In this document: positions 1 through 6,888 of the stretch, piece after piece
Layout of the letters: each line of letters begins with the position of its first letter
How positions within the stretch are numbered: the stretch's first letter is position 1
NCBI GenBank assembly: GCA_030693105.1
Contig: JAUYBK010000210.1
Span: forward strand, 1 to 9,662
Direction of reading: 5' to 3'
DNA from: Methanobacteriaceae archaeon
Lineage (GTDB): Archaea; Methanobacteriota; Methanobacteria; Methanobacteriales; Methanobacteriaceae
Length of the DNA: 9,662 nt
Made by a program: the position numbers and the translations under genes
Notes under the pieces: model-generated
The model's input: the letters and a program-made list of their open reading frames with translations, nothing else
The model's database searches: none
What the model was told of the DNA's origin: nothing

Positions 1-479
1 TAACCCGTTCAGTTAAAGATGTTAAGATCTATGTGGATCCCCGGGAACCAGTTTTTATAATTGTGGTCCTGATGGAAAAAGCATCCGGACCAGTACTCCT
101 GGAAGACTTCGCAGAATACAAATATGATAAAGAATCCAAAGAGGCCGTAATCCGCATCAAAGACGAAAAATACCTTCCGGTCCTGTTAAAGAAACTTTGG
201 GAAGTCGAGGGCCGTAACCGAATACACCAGCCCAACCGTTTCGAAGTTATAGTGGACGACCCCCAAATTACTAAGGAAGAAATGGTGGTTCAAGACCCCC
301 AGGAGGACCTTAGAAAGAAGGTTTACGATGCAGTATTCCGCATAATTCCGGAAGGGTTCCGGGTGATTGATCACTACTCTGAGGGGGATATCCTGGCTTT
401 GACCTGTACTGACGAGATGATGCAGGACAAGTGGCTGGAAAAGACCCGGGAGATAGTGGAGCAGATTAAAAAAAAGTGA
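1..479 (+). CDS. mmp17: Methanogenesis marker protein 17 (5'-partial)
   Basis: The frame is open to the left edge (first full codon at 3), so the GTG at 33 is internal and the true start lies outside the window. About 158 residues are visible; from memory the family is around 185-190 residues, so only an N-terminal piece is missing. Recognisable segments are VDPREPVFIIVV, a YLPVLLKKLW stretch, QPNRFEVIVDDP and a C-terminal IIPEGFRVIDHY block. It has no membrane segment and no cysteine cluster, only one Cys near the C-terminus. Known of the family: it is restricted to methanogens and related MCR-bearing archaea, and has been reported with McrC and other Mmp proteins in the ATP-dependent complex that activates methyl-coenzyme M reductase. 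The next gene, nifB, starts 46 nt downstream on the same strand without an obvious separate promoter, so co-transcription is likely. The family call rests on sequence memory, not on a search. Confidence 0.75.
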   Translation, partial: TRSVKDVKIYVDPREPVFIIVVLMEKASGPVLLEDFAEYKYDKESKEAVIRIKDEKYLPVLLKKLWEVEGRNRIHQPNRFEVIVDDPQITKEEMVVQDPQEDLRKKVYDAVFRIIPEGFRVIDHYSEGDILALTCTDEMMQDKWLEKTREIVEQIKKK

Positions 480-525
480 AAATTACCTCATGAAAATTAT
501 CTATACTGTTAGGGAGTGAAATAAA

Positions 526-1401
526 ATGAATGAACCTGAATTTCCCAATGAATCCAAGTTTGCCCACATAACTAAAGTGCACCCCTGCTTTAACGAGAAA
601 ATGCACGATAAGGTGGGAAGGGCCCATGTACCCATCGCCCCCCGCTGCAACATCCAGTGTAACTTCTGCACCAGGGAAATAAACAAGTGCGAAAACCGTC
701 CCGGAGTATCGGCCCGGGTCATGAACGTCCAGGACGCAGTGGACCACGTGGAAGAGATTATACAGGAGATGCCCATCAAGGTGGTGGGAGTGGCCGGACC
801 AGGAGATGCCCTGGCCAACCCGGAGACCTTTGAATTTTTCAAGATCATCGACAAAAAGTTCCCTGACCTTATAAAATGTCTTTCAACCAATGGACTTCTC
901 CTTCCGGATAAGATAGATGACATAATGGAGGCCAACATAAACTCCGTAACCGTCACCATCAATGCTGTCGACCCCGAAATTGGTAAGCATATATATTCTA
1001 ACGTGTTCTACGATGGAAAACTATACGAAGGAGAAGAAGCTTTCAAAGTACTCTCCAAGAATCAACTGGAGGGTGTTAAGAAGCTTGCAGGCAAAGGCGT
1101 GGTAATAAAGGTTAACAGTGTCCTCATCCCTGGTTTGAACGATAAACACATCGTCGACATTGCCCGGGAAGTTAAAAAACGGGGAGCTAACTTAATGAAT
1201 GTATTACCGTTAATCCCCCTTTACAAGATGAAGGATTACCCTAAACCCGGTTGCGCTGAGCTTTCTGAAGTTCGTGATGCAGTGGAAGAGATAATACCTG
1301 TATTTAGGGCCTGCACCCAGTGCCGGGCCGATGCTTATGGTATACCCGGTAAGCACGGTGAAGACAAGCACCTGGACATGACTCCAGCTAGCCACTACTA
1401 A
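526..1401 (+). CDS. nifB: Nitrogenase cofactor biosynthesis radical SAM protein NifB (archaeal, no NifX domain)
   Basis: NifB fuses two [4Fe-4S] clusters with a SAM-derived carbide and a sulfur to give NifB-co, the 8Fe-9S-C precursor of nitrogenase cofactors. The 291-residue protein carries the family's HPCF motif (Cys21), the radical-SAM CxxxCxxC motif at Cys41, Cys45 and Cys48, the RPG segment near residue 58, a VAGPGDALANPETFEF segment, and the C-terminal CTQCRADAYG motif (Cys263, Cys266). These provide the cysteines expected for the SAM cluster and the two substrate clusters. The length matches stand-alone archaeal NifB, which lacks the bacterial C-terminal NifX-like domain. The start at 526 is supported by AGGGAGTGA at 511-519. 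No nifHDK or nifEN is present here, so a role outside nitrogen fixation is possible (see findings). The identification is secure from the motifs; whether the host fixes nitrogen cannot be read from this window. Confidence 0.95.
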   Translation: MNEPEFPNESKFAHITKVHPCFNEKMHDKVGRAHVPIAPRCNIQCNFCTREINKCENRPGVSARVMNVQDAVDHVEEIIQEMPIKVVGVAGPGDALANPETFEFFKIIDKKFPDLIKCLSTNGLLLPDKIDDIMEANINSVTVTINAVDPEIGKHIYSNVFYDGKLYEGEEAFKVLSKNQLEGVKKLAGKGVVIKVNSVLIPGLNDKHIVDIAREVKKRGANLMNVLPLIPLYKMKDYPKPGCAELSEVRDAVEEIIPVFRACTQCRADAYGIPGKHGEDKHLDMTPASHY

Positions 1402-1483
1402 GAGGATCAGTTTATTAGTAGGGAATATCCCCAAATATGAATTAAATATCTTTTTCATTTCTTTTTAGATGGATTTGGTAGAT
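1402..1483 (+). promoter_or_regulatory. nifB-mtnA spacer with T-rich tract and possible TATA box
   Basis: The spacer holds a small GGGA-ATA-TCCC inverted repeat near 1424-1434, an AT-rich TATA-like stretch (AATTAAATA, about 1440-1448) and a pyrimidine tract rich in T at 1451-1466. The T-rich tract resembles archaeal oligo-T terminators and could end nifB transcription. The TATA-like stretch lies 35-45 nt before the preferred mtnA start at 1484 and could give a short leader. Which of the two functions applies cannot be decided from the sequence. Confidence 0.3.
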
Positions 1484-2413
1484 ATGAAGACTCTGTACTG
1501 GAAGGATGACCAGCTTTACCTATTAGATCAGACTCTCTTACCCTGTGAAGTGGAATATTTGGTCTGCGGAACTTACCAAGATGTTATAGTGGCTATTAAA
1601 ACCATGGTGGTCCGAGGAGCCCCAGCCATAGGAGTTTCAGCTGCCTTTGCCATGGCCCTGGCGGAACTATCCGGTGAGGATCTACAAAAGGCAGCCGAGG
1701 AGATCAAAGCCGCCCGACCCACTGCCGTGAATCTCGCCTGGGCGGTGGACCGGGTACTTAAATCTGACTCTGCTGTGGACGAAGCCCTTGAAATGTACCA
1801 GGAAGACATGGACACCAACCGGGCCCTGGGAAAAAATGGGGCTTCTGTTATCAATGATGGCGACACGGTTTTAACCCACTGCAACGCGGGAGCCCTAGCC
1901 TGCGTGGATTATGGGACTGCTCTTGGCGTGATAAGGTCGGCCCATGAAGAAGGAAAGAATATTAACGTCATTTGTGACGAAACCCGTCCGGTACTACAGG
2001 GGGCACGTTTAAGCGTGTGGGAGATGCAGGAGGAAGGCATACCCGTCCAGTTAATAGTGGACGGAGCCGCGGGCCGGTTAATGCAGGAAGGAGAAGTGGA
2101 CAAGGTGGTCATTGGCGCGGACCGGGTGGCCAAAGGAGGAGTGGCCAACAAGATCGGTTCATTAATGGTGGCCTTAGCTGCTAATAGATTTGGAGTGCCC
2201 TTCTATGTGGCCGCACCAAAAAGTACTTTTGACTACCAAAACTCCATTTACGAGATTGAAATAGAAGAAAGAGACCCGGAAGAGGTTTTGAGTTTTGCCG
2301 GGTGCCAGGCCGCACCCTTAGGTACTGAAGTGAGGAATCCGTCCTTCGATATTGTTCCCTCTGACTTGATTACCGGAATAATAACTGAGAAGGGGATTTT
2401 GAAGCCGTTTTAG
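1484..2413 (+). CDS. mtnA: S-methyl-5-thioribose-1-phosphate isomerase (MtnA / aIF2B-like family)
   Basis: The predicted reaction is aldose-ketose isomerisation of 5-methylthioribose 1-phosphate to 5-methylthioribulose 1-phosphate in the methionine/SAM salvage route. Diagnostic segments, numbered from the ATG at 1484, are VVRGAPAIGV (42-51), the catalytic-cysteine motif THCNAGALA (Cys133), DETRPVLQGARL (165-176) and the catalytic-aspartate motif GADRVAKGGVANKIGS (Asp213). The length of 309 residues is slightly short of typical bacterial MtnA, as usual in archaea. An in-frame ATG at 1469 would add five residues, but only a T-rich tract precedes it. The start at 1484 follows a partial SD-like GGTAGAT and puts the usual short basic N-terminus (MKTLYWKDD) first, so it is preferred. 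The same superfamily includes aIF2B subunits and ribose-1,5-bisphosphate isomerase, but the HCNAGALA and DETRP motifs favour MtnA. In methanogens the enzyme may also act on 5-deoxyribose 1-phosphate from 5'-deoxyadenosine. Confidence 0.88.
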   Translation: MKTLYWKDDQLYLLDQTLLPCEVEYLVCGTYQDVIVAIKTMVVRGAPAIGVSAAFAMALAELSGEDLQKAAEEIKAARPTAVNLAWAVDRVLKSDSAVDEALEMYQEDMDTNRALGKNGASVINDGDTVLTHCNAGALACVDYGTALGVIRSAHEEGKNINVICDETRPVLQGARLSVWEMQEEGIPVQLIVDGAAGRLMQEGEVDKVVIGADRVAKGGVANKIGSLMVALAANRFGVPFYVAAPKSTFDYQNSIYEIEIEERDPEEVLSFAGCQAAPLGTEVRNPSFDIVPSDLITGIITEKGILKPF

Positions 2414-2441
2414 AAAGAAAGTAGGTATTTCTCTTAAAAAT
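2412..2441. terminator. Short convergent spacer, possible bidirectional terminator
   Basis: mtnA and the minus-strand gene meet tail to tail with only 28 nt between their stop codons. The spacer contains the inverted repeat AGAAA (2416-2420) and TTTCT (2428-2432) around a 7-nt loop, followed by an A/T-rich run. It is short and weak; the call rests mainly on the convergent layout. Confidence 0.25.
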
Positions 2442-2873
2442 CTATATCTCCGACAACTTCTGGGATAAATACACATATGGCAAGCTCACGTCTACTCCGG
2501 CCAGATTTTTAAGGGCTAAAAAGAATTCATTATGAGTCTCTGGCTCTAGGCACCAGGCCCGGGTCTGGACGTACTGGTTGCCCCTTTTTATTTTTACGTC
2601 CCACACATTTCCATCCCTGGTTACTCCGGGTTCGGGCCGGTAATCGTCCTCCCAGTCCCAGACTCCGGCCTGGTTAAGGGACTTCCAGAACAGTATCCAA
2701 TCATCCCTCTCCGGGGCGGATACCATGGTTAGATATTCATTCTTCTCGGAAAGTCTTGAATGGGCTTCACTGAAAAAGAAAAGCCGACCCTCCACCAGCT
2801 TAAGGGTGTTATGGCCGCCCTGATCCTGGAATGAATACTCAATTTCCAGTACTTCCGGTATAATGCTTTCCAT
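2442..2873 (-). CDS. Trp-rich protein of unknown function (143 aa)
   Basis: I do not recognise a named function. The protein is soluble-looking, with no signal peptide, membrane segment or metal-binding cluster. A central block has regularly placed tryptophans and acidic residues: DDWILFWKSL (58-67), then GVWDWEDDY (70-78), then DGNVWDVKIKRG (88-99). The C-terminal part EFFLALKNLAG (116-126) resembles the end of a small widespread family in which a W..F..L....VW.W..Y core is followed by an F..FL..L helix; that resemblance is from memory. The start is well supported by a strong AGGAGGAGAT Shine-Dalgarno (2887 down to 2878) directly upstream of the ATG. It follows trm5 on the same strand after 72 nt but seems to have its own promoter, and it converges on mtnA. 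It is a real gene judging by the SD, promoter and protein-like composition. Confidence 0.8.
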   Translation of the reverse strand: MESIIPEVLEIEYSFQDQGGHNTLKLVEGRLFFFSEAHSRLSEKNEYLTMVSAPERDDWILFWKSLNQAGVWDWEDDYRPEPGVTRDGNVWDVKIKRGNQYVQTRAWCLEPETHNEFFLALKNLAGVDVSLPYVYLSQKLSEI

Positions 2874-2877
2874 ACTA

Positions 2878-2924
2878 ATCTCCTCCTACAATTTCACATG
2901 GATTTAGTCATAAAGGTTTAAATA
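2878..2924 (-). promoter_or_regulatory. Promoter and strong SD of the Trp-rich gene
   Basis: Reading the minus strand, TATTTAAA (2924 down to 2917) resembles an archaeal TATA box. A start about 25 nt further would fall near 2895, leaving a leader of roughly 20 nt containing AGGAGGAGAT (2887 to 2878), nearly the full complement of the archaeal anti-SD. This suggests the gene is transcribed separately from trm5 and translated efficiently. Confidence 0.5.
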
Positions 2925-2945
2925 GCTTGGATTTTGTTCATTCTT

Positions 2946-3959
2946 TCAATATATTCTGACATCCACCGCCACGTGCCACTCCCCGGGCTTGGTGGATTTG
3001 ACCTTCCTCCTATCAAGTATTTTTACTCGCCGGTTTTTTGCCGCCATTTTAATATTCTGTACTGGATCATCCAGATCCCGGCTGAACTGGTAGTAATGCA
3101 CCACCCCTCCAGCCTTCAAGTGCTCCAGGGCCAGGGGTAAAAACTCCAGGGCCGAACCAGGCAGGTTCATGATTATCCGGTCAAATTTGATAGCCATACC
3201 CTCCAGAAGATCCTTAACATCACCTTCAAGGGGAACTACGCGTTCCTGTAATTTATTCAGTTCCAAGTTTCGTTTAAGATACTTAACTGCATCCGGGTTT
3301 ATATCCACAGCGTAGACCTCTACCTGGTGGTGCCGGGCGATGGATAGGGCGAAGGGCCCCACCCCTGCGAACATATCCAGCACTCGTTCTCCATCCTCCA
3401 CCTGGCCAGTGATGATCTTCCTTTCCGTGGCCAGACGGGGGCTGAAGTAGACCTTCTTCACATCCAGCATAATCCGGGTTCCGAACTCCTGGTGGATGGT
3501 TTCAGAGTGATCCTCCCCAGCCAGGTGTTCCAGTTCCCGGGTTCGGGTGATTCCCTTTACTTCGCTCCCTTTTCGGTAAACGGCCCGACGTTTGGTGAAC
3601 TTCAAAGCGGCCTCGGCAATGGCCCTTTTCTCATCCTCCAGTTCCTCCGGTATCTCCAGGATCACCACCTCACCAATGATATCAAAGGATTTCTTGAGGG
3701 TCTCCATCTTCTCAGCGGGGATCTGGCCCTCCAAGTATTCCTCCACACTACGGGGATTTCGTTTAGCCTCCTCAAATTTGGTGTCCACTACTTGAAGGCC
3801 ATCATCCTTTATTAAATCCTTTCCTGGTATCTCCAAGAGGGGTAAGTAAACGTAATTCGGGGAACGTTTAATTTTAAAGTTCAGGTTCAAAATTTTATTT
3901 TCCAAAAGAAGCAGGCGTATCTGGTTGGCCTCTTTCCGGGGGACCTTGAGTCCGATCAT
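2946..3959 (-). CDS. trm5: tRNA (guanine(37)-N1)-methyltransferase Trm5
   Basis: Trm5 transfers a methyl group from SAM to N1 of G37, next to the anticodon, preventing frameshifting by tRNAs for Leu, Pro and Arg. Numbered from the ATG at 3959, the 337-residue protein has the N-terminal D1 region (MIGLKVPRKEANQIR), a middle RNA-binding part with the conserved YFSPRLATER (171-180), the Rossmann SAM motif VLDMFAGVGPF (193-203), AVDINPDA (217-224), and the catalytic-region MNLPGSA (264-270). Length and architecture match archaeal Trm5. Two starts are possible. ATG at 3971 lacks a clear SD, whereas ATG at 3959 has GAGG six nt upstream and begins with the typical MIGLKVP, so 3959 is preferred. The upstream spacer is shared with the divergent dphB. 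Both genes serve translation fidelity or elongation. Confidence 0.92.
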   Translation of the reverse strand: MIGLKVPRKEANQIRLLLLENKILNLNFKIKRSPNYVYLPLLEIPGKDLIKDDGLQVVDTKFEEAKRNPRSVEEYLEGQIPAEKMETLKKSFDIIGEVVILEIPEELEDEKRAIAEAALKFTKRRAVYRKGSEVKGITRTRELEHLAGEDHSETIHQEFGTRIMLDVKKVYFSPRLATERKIITGQVEDGERVLDMFAGVGPFALSIARHHQVEVYAVDINPDAVKYLKRNLELNKLQERVVPLEGDVKDLLEGMAIKFDRIIMNLPGSALEFLPLALEHLKAGGVVHYYQFSRDLDDPVQNIKMAAKNRRVKILDRRKVKSTKPGEWHVAVDVRIY

Positions 3960-4010
3960 GGGGTTCCTCATTTTTTTCTTCTAAACTAAATTCTGGGGCA
4001 AGTTCTGCCT

Positions 4011-4024
4011 AACATAATTATGTT
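4011..4024. promoter_or_regulatory. Perfect 14-bp palindrome in the trm5/dphB divergent spacer
   Basis: AACATAATTATGTT is its own reverse complement over 14 bases. It sits between the divergent starts, about 18 nt upstream of the dphB TATA-like box and 52-65 nt before the trm5 start. Its length, symmetry and position fit a binding site for a dimeric regulator or a symmetrical AT-rich promoter core for the minus strand. No function is demonstrated. Confidence 0.4.
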
Positions 4025-4041
4025 CTCACCTTAAAATAAAA

Positions 4042-4086
4042 TTTTATAAACCCCCCAGCCCATAACTAGGACTTGAAGGTGGAATT
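4042..4086 (+). promoter_or_regulatory. dphB promoter (TATA box) and SD
   Basis: TTTTATAAA at 4042-4050 is a good archaeal TATA box. A start about 25 nt downstream would lie near 4070-4075, giving a very short leader that contains AAGGTGG (4076-4082), which pairs with part of the 16S anti-SD, just before the ATG at 4087. Confidence 0.55.
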
Positions 4087-4869
4087 ATGCTTTACCTGGT
4101 TGGACTGGGACTTTACGATGAAAGAGACATATCCGTGAAGGGTCTGGAGGCCCTTAAAAGAGCAGATGTGGTTTACGCTGAGTTTTACACGGCCCGTCTT
4201 TTTGGCGGAGACCTGCAGTTTTTAGAAGAATTAACTGGTGCAGATATAAAGGTAATCCAAAGGGAAGAGGTGGAAGAAGAAAACCTACCCCTCCAGGATG
4301 CAAAAACCAGTAAGGTGGCCTTTTTAACGGCAGGAGATCCCCTGGTGGCCACCACCCACACTGATCTGTTAATAGAAGCCCGTAAGTTGGGGATAGATGT
4401 CCGTGTAATTCATTCCTCCTCTATAATCTCAGCTGCTCCCGGGTTAGCCGGGCTACAGGCCTACAAATTCGGCAAGGTAACCACCATCCCCCGACCCGAA
4501 GAGAATTACTTCCCCCATTCCCCCTACCACGTCATAACTAATAACCTGGAGATGAGTCTGCACACCCTGGCTCTCCTGGACATCCAGACCCACCGGGATT
4601 ACTACATGACTGCCAACCAGGGACTCGAATACCTGTTGAGGGTGGCCCAGGAACGGGAAGATCAAATGTTAAGTGGGGATAGCCTGGCGGTGGTCGTGGC
4701 CCGGGCTGGTTCATCCGAGCCCCTGGTCCGTGCTGACCGGATGAAAAAATTAATTAAAGAGGACTTTGGAGGCCCCTTGCACTGTCTCATTATTCCTGGG
4801 AAACTGCACTTCCTGGAGGCCGAGGCCCTGGTGGTGCTGGCCGGGGCTCCGGAGGACATTCTCCAATAA
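4087..4869 (+). CDS. dphB: Diphthine synthase DphB (diphthamide biosynthesis methyltransferase)
   Basis: DphB uses SAM to trimethylate the amino group of the 3-amino-3-carboxypropyl-histidine on archaeal elongation factor 2, the second step of diphthamide synthesis. The 260-residue product begins with MLYLVGLGLYDERDIS, the typical tetrapyrrole-methylase-fold N-terminus. It carries FLTAGDPLVATTHTDL (79-94) with the GDP loop, HSSSIISAAPGLAGLQAYKF (109-128), and IPRPEENYFPHSPY (134-147). These are hallmark DphB blocks and the length is normal. It is divergent from trm5 and has its own TATA box and SD. A cobalamin-type methyltransferase of the same fold is the only realistic alternative, and the AYKFGK and PEENYFPHSPY segments argue against it. 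Confidence 0.95.
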   Translation: MLYLVGLGLYDERDISVKGLEALKRADVVYAEFYTARLFGGDLQFLEELTGADIKVIQREEVEEENLPLQDAKTSKVAFLTAGDPLVATTHTDLLIEARKLGIDVRVIHSSSIISAAPGLAGLQAYKFGKVTTIPRPEENYFPHSPYHVITNNLEMSLHTLALLDIQTHRDYYMTANQGLEYLLRVAQEREDQMLSGDSLAVVVARAGSSEPLVRADRMKKLIKEDFGGPLHCLIIPGKLHFLEAEALVVLAGAPEDILQ

Positions 4870-4896
4870 AAAAAATGGTATAATTAATAGAATTAA

Positions 4897-5826
4897 ATGA
4901 CCCCCAAAATTAACCCCAAAGCCCGGCCCTTCCTCAAATGGGCGGGTGGAAAAACCCAACTACTCCTGGAATTGGAAAAACGCCTACCGTCCCAAATATT
5001 GGATGAAGGAGTCATTCCACGGTATGTGGAGCCTTTTCTGGGTGGTGGGGCTCTGTTTTTCTATCTGAAATCCCAGTATACCGTTGAAGAATCATTCCTC
5101 CTGGATGCTAATCCCGAGTTGATAATGGCTTATCAGGTGATCCAGGACGATCATCGTGATCTGGTGGATATTTTAAGGGAGATGGAAACTGATCATGGGG
5201 AAATGACAGAAGAAGAGCGTAAAGATAATTATTACCAGATCCGGGATAGATACAATGGACAGATGGCTGATACTGACTATCAGAACTACTCTCCAGAATG
5301 GGTTAAGCGCAGTGCTTACCTAATATTCCTCAACAAGACCGGTTACAATGGACTGTTCCGGCTGAATAAAAGTGGGCGGTACAATGTTCCCTTCGGCCGC
5401 TATCGAAATCCTACCATTTGTGATGAAGCAAACTTGCAGTTGGTCCATGAAGCCTTACAAAAAACGGAGCTTCTATGCGCAGATTTCACCCAGGCTGGTG
5501 AGTTCATACAAAAGGGGACTGTAGTATACATGGACCCTCCCTACCGGCCCTTAAATAGCACTTCTCACTTCACCGACTACTCCGCCAGTGGATTCGGTGA
5601 GGAAGATCAGAAAAGACTGGCCCGCTTCTACCAGGATATGGATCAGTGGGGATCCTACCTCCTCCTCAGCAACAGCGACCCTAAAAATGAGAATCCCGAT
5701 GATGAATTCTTCGATAAGCTCTATCAGGACTATCATATTGAGAGGGTAGCTGCCAAGCGTAATATCAACTCTGATAAGTGGGGCCGGGGCATAATCAACG
5801 AATTGATAGTTAGGAACTATTTTTAA
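4897..5826 (+). CDS. DNA adenine-N6 methyltransferase, Dam/MboI (D12 class) type
   Basis: This is a SAM-dependent methyltransferase of the alpha (Dam/DpnM/MboI-like) group, which typically modifies the A of GATC. Motifs in the 309-residue protein: FLKWAGGK (12-19), a classic N-terminal SAM-binding signature; EPFLGGGALFF (45-55); FLNKTGYNGLFRLNKSGRYN (144-163), a conserved block of the family; and the catalytic DPPY (213-216). The start is fixed near 4897 because FLKWAGGK begins 12 residues in, but there is no SD. The adjacent upstream sequence is AT-rich: AATAAAAAAAA at 4865-4875 is at the right distance for a leaderless transcript, while TATAATTAA at 4879-4887 is too close. No restriction endonuclease is recognisable on either side, so it looks like an orphan methylase or the remnant of a restriction-modification system. 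Specificity for GATC is inferred from the family. Confidence 0.9.
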   Translation: MTPKINPKARPFLKWAGGKTQLLLELEKRLPSQILDEGVIPRYVEPFLGGGALFFYLKSQYTVEESFLLDANPELIMAYQVIQDDHRDLVDILREMETDHGEMTEEERKDNYYQIRDRYNGQMADTDYQNYSPEWVKRSAYLIFLNKTGYNGLFRLNKSGRYNVPFGRYRNPTICDEANLQLVHEALQKTELLCADFTQAGEFIQKGTVVYMDPPYRPLNSTSHFTDYSASGFGEEDQKRLARFYQDMDQWGSYLLLSNSDPKNENPDDEFFDKLYQDYHIERVAAKRNINSDKWGRGIINELIVRNYF

Positions 5827-5871
5827 CGAATTATACGGTTATGGGGATGGTTAAGCACGGTTTATGAACAG

Positions 5872-5933
5872 GACTAGTCATGAAACTGTAAAGTACATTA
5901 ATCATGTTTCTAAAGTACATGGATAGACAGGAG
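5872..5933 (+). promoter_or_regulatory. Tandem repeat and palindrome upstream of ABC exporter operon (candidate operator) with SD
   Basis: Two imperfect units lie side by side. The first (5879-5902) has CATGAAAC, TAAAGTACAT (5889-5898) and a trailing AAT. The second (5903-5924) has CATGTTTC, TAAAGTACAT (5911-5920) and GGAT. The exact 10-mer TAAAGTACAT repeats with a 22-bp period, about two helical turns. A perfect palindrome GACTAGTC (5872-5879) abuts the first unit. A TATA-like TTTATGAA at 5861-5868 would place the transcription start near 5890, inside the repeats, the usual position for an archaeal repressor site. AGGAG at 5929-5933 is the SD of the next gene. Confidence 0.45.
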
Positions 5934-5944
5934 AAAAGATTTTG

Positions 5945-6886
5945 ATGAACGATTACATCATGGAGACCCGGGATTTAACTAAAGATTTCGGTGATTTTCG
6001 AGCGGTTGATAAATTAAACCTTAAAATCAAAAGAGGAGAAGTTTTTGGCTTTTTAGGCCCTAACGGAGCGGGTAAAACCACATCCATCCGTATGATGGTC
6101 GGTTTGTTACGCCCCACCAGTGGACAGGTCCTGGTAAATGGTCAGGATGTTCATGAAGTGGAGAAGGGCACCATCGGGGTCTGTCCCCAGGAAATGGTAC
6201 TATGGGAACATCTAACCCCTGCTGAGAGTTTGAACCTCATGGGAAATATGTATGGAATACCCAAAAAAAACCGGCATGAGAGGGCGGAACAACTATTAGC
6301 AGATCTATTCTTAACTGATAAGGCCAAATCCCAGGTTAAGGACCTTTCCGGGGGTATGAAACGGCGGTTGAATCTGGCTTTGGCGATAGTACACCAACCC
6401 GAGATTGTGGTCCTGGATGAACCCTCCGAGGGCCTGGACCCCCAGTCCCGCCGGGTACTATGGAACTACATCCGCTCCCTACGCGATGATGAGGGTAAAA
6501 CCGTCATATTAACCACCCACCTCATGGATGAAGCGGATAAACTTTCAGACCGCATCGCCATAATCGACCACAGTAAACTGCTCCGCCTGGACACTCCTGA
6601 GAACCTTAAAAAGGAGATCGGTGAGGGGGATGTGGTGGATATGAAACTATCCGACCCCCAGCAGAATGGGACGGTCCTGAAAGCCCTGGAAGGGTTGGAT
6701 GAGATTGACTCCGTACTGGAAGTGGATGGAAGATTGAATGTGCACGCCCTGGATGCAGTGGGAAAGCTGCCCCAGATCATGGGTACCGTGGAATCATCAG
6801 GGGTACGTATCCTGTATCTGTCAGTACGACAAAACACCCTGGAAGACGTGTTTATTGATCTAACTGGGACCCGTTTGAGGGATTGA
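5945..6886 (+). CDS. ABC exporter ATP-binding protein (CcmA/DrrA-like)
   Basis: This is the cytoplasmic ATPase that drives the permease encoded next. Numbered from the ATG at 5945 it shows Walker A GPNGAGKTT (38-46), the Q-loop Gln82 in VCPQE, the ABC signature LSGGM (134-138), Walker B IVVLDEP (154-160) and the H-loop His192. A C-terminal extension beyond about residue 215 matches the accessory domain seen in DrrA-type exporters. The segment between Walker A and the Q-loop (GQDVHEVEKGTIGVCPQ) is a few residues shorter than usual for the group, but all catalytic motifs are intact. A TTG at 5942 is an alternative start with better SD spacing (8 nt versus 11 nt from AGGAG). ATG 5945 and ATG 5960 are also possible, and none affects the domain. 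The stop lies two bases before the permease ATG, so the two are translationally coupled. The exported substrate is unknown. Confidence 0.93.
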   Translation: MNDYIMETRDLTKDFGDFRAVDKLNLKIKRGEVFGFLGPNGAGKTTSIRMMVGLLRPTSGQVLVNGQDVHEVEKGTIGVCPQEMVLWEHLTPAESLNLMGNMYGIPKKNRHERAEQLLADLFLTDKAKSQVKDLSGGMKRRLNLALAIVHQPEIVVLDEPSEGLDPQSRRVLWNYIRSLRDDEGKTVILTTHLMDEADKLSDRIAIIDHSKLLRLDTPENLKKEIGEGDVVDMKLSDPQQNGTVLKALEGLDEIDSVLEVDGRLNVHALDAVGKLPQIMGTVESSGVRILYLSVRQNTLEDVFIDLTGTRLRD

Positions 6887-6888
6887 AA

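Noticed and set aside
33..35. GTG as the start of mmp17
   Set aside because: The frame is open to the window edge, no SD precedes the GTG, and the family is longer at the N-terminus.
501..962. 153-codon minus-strand ORF opposite nifB
   Set aside because: It is antisense to motif-verified NifB and has no SD or recognisable domain.
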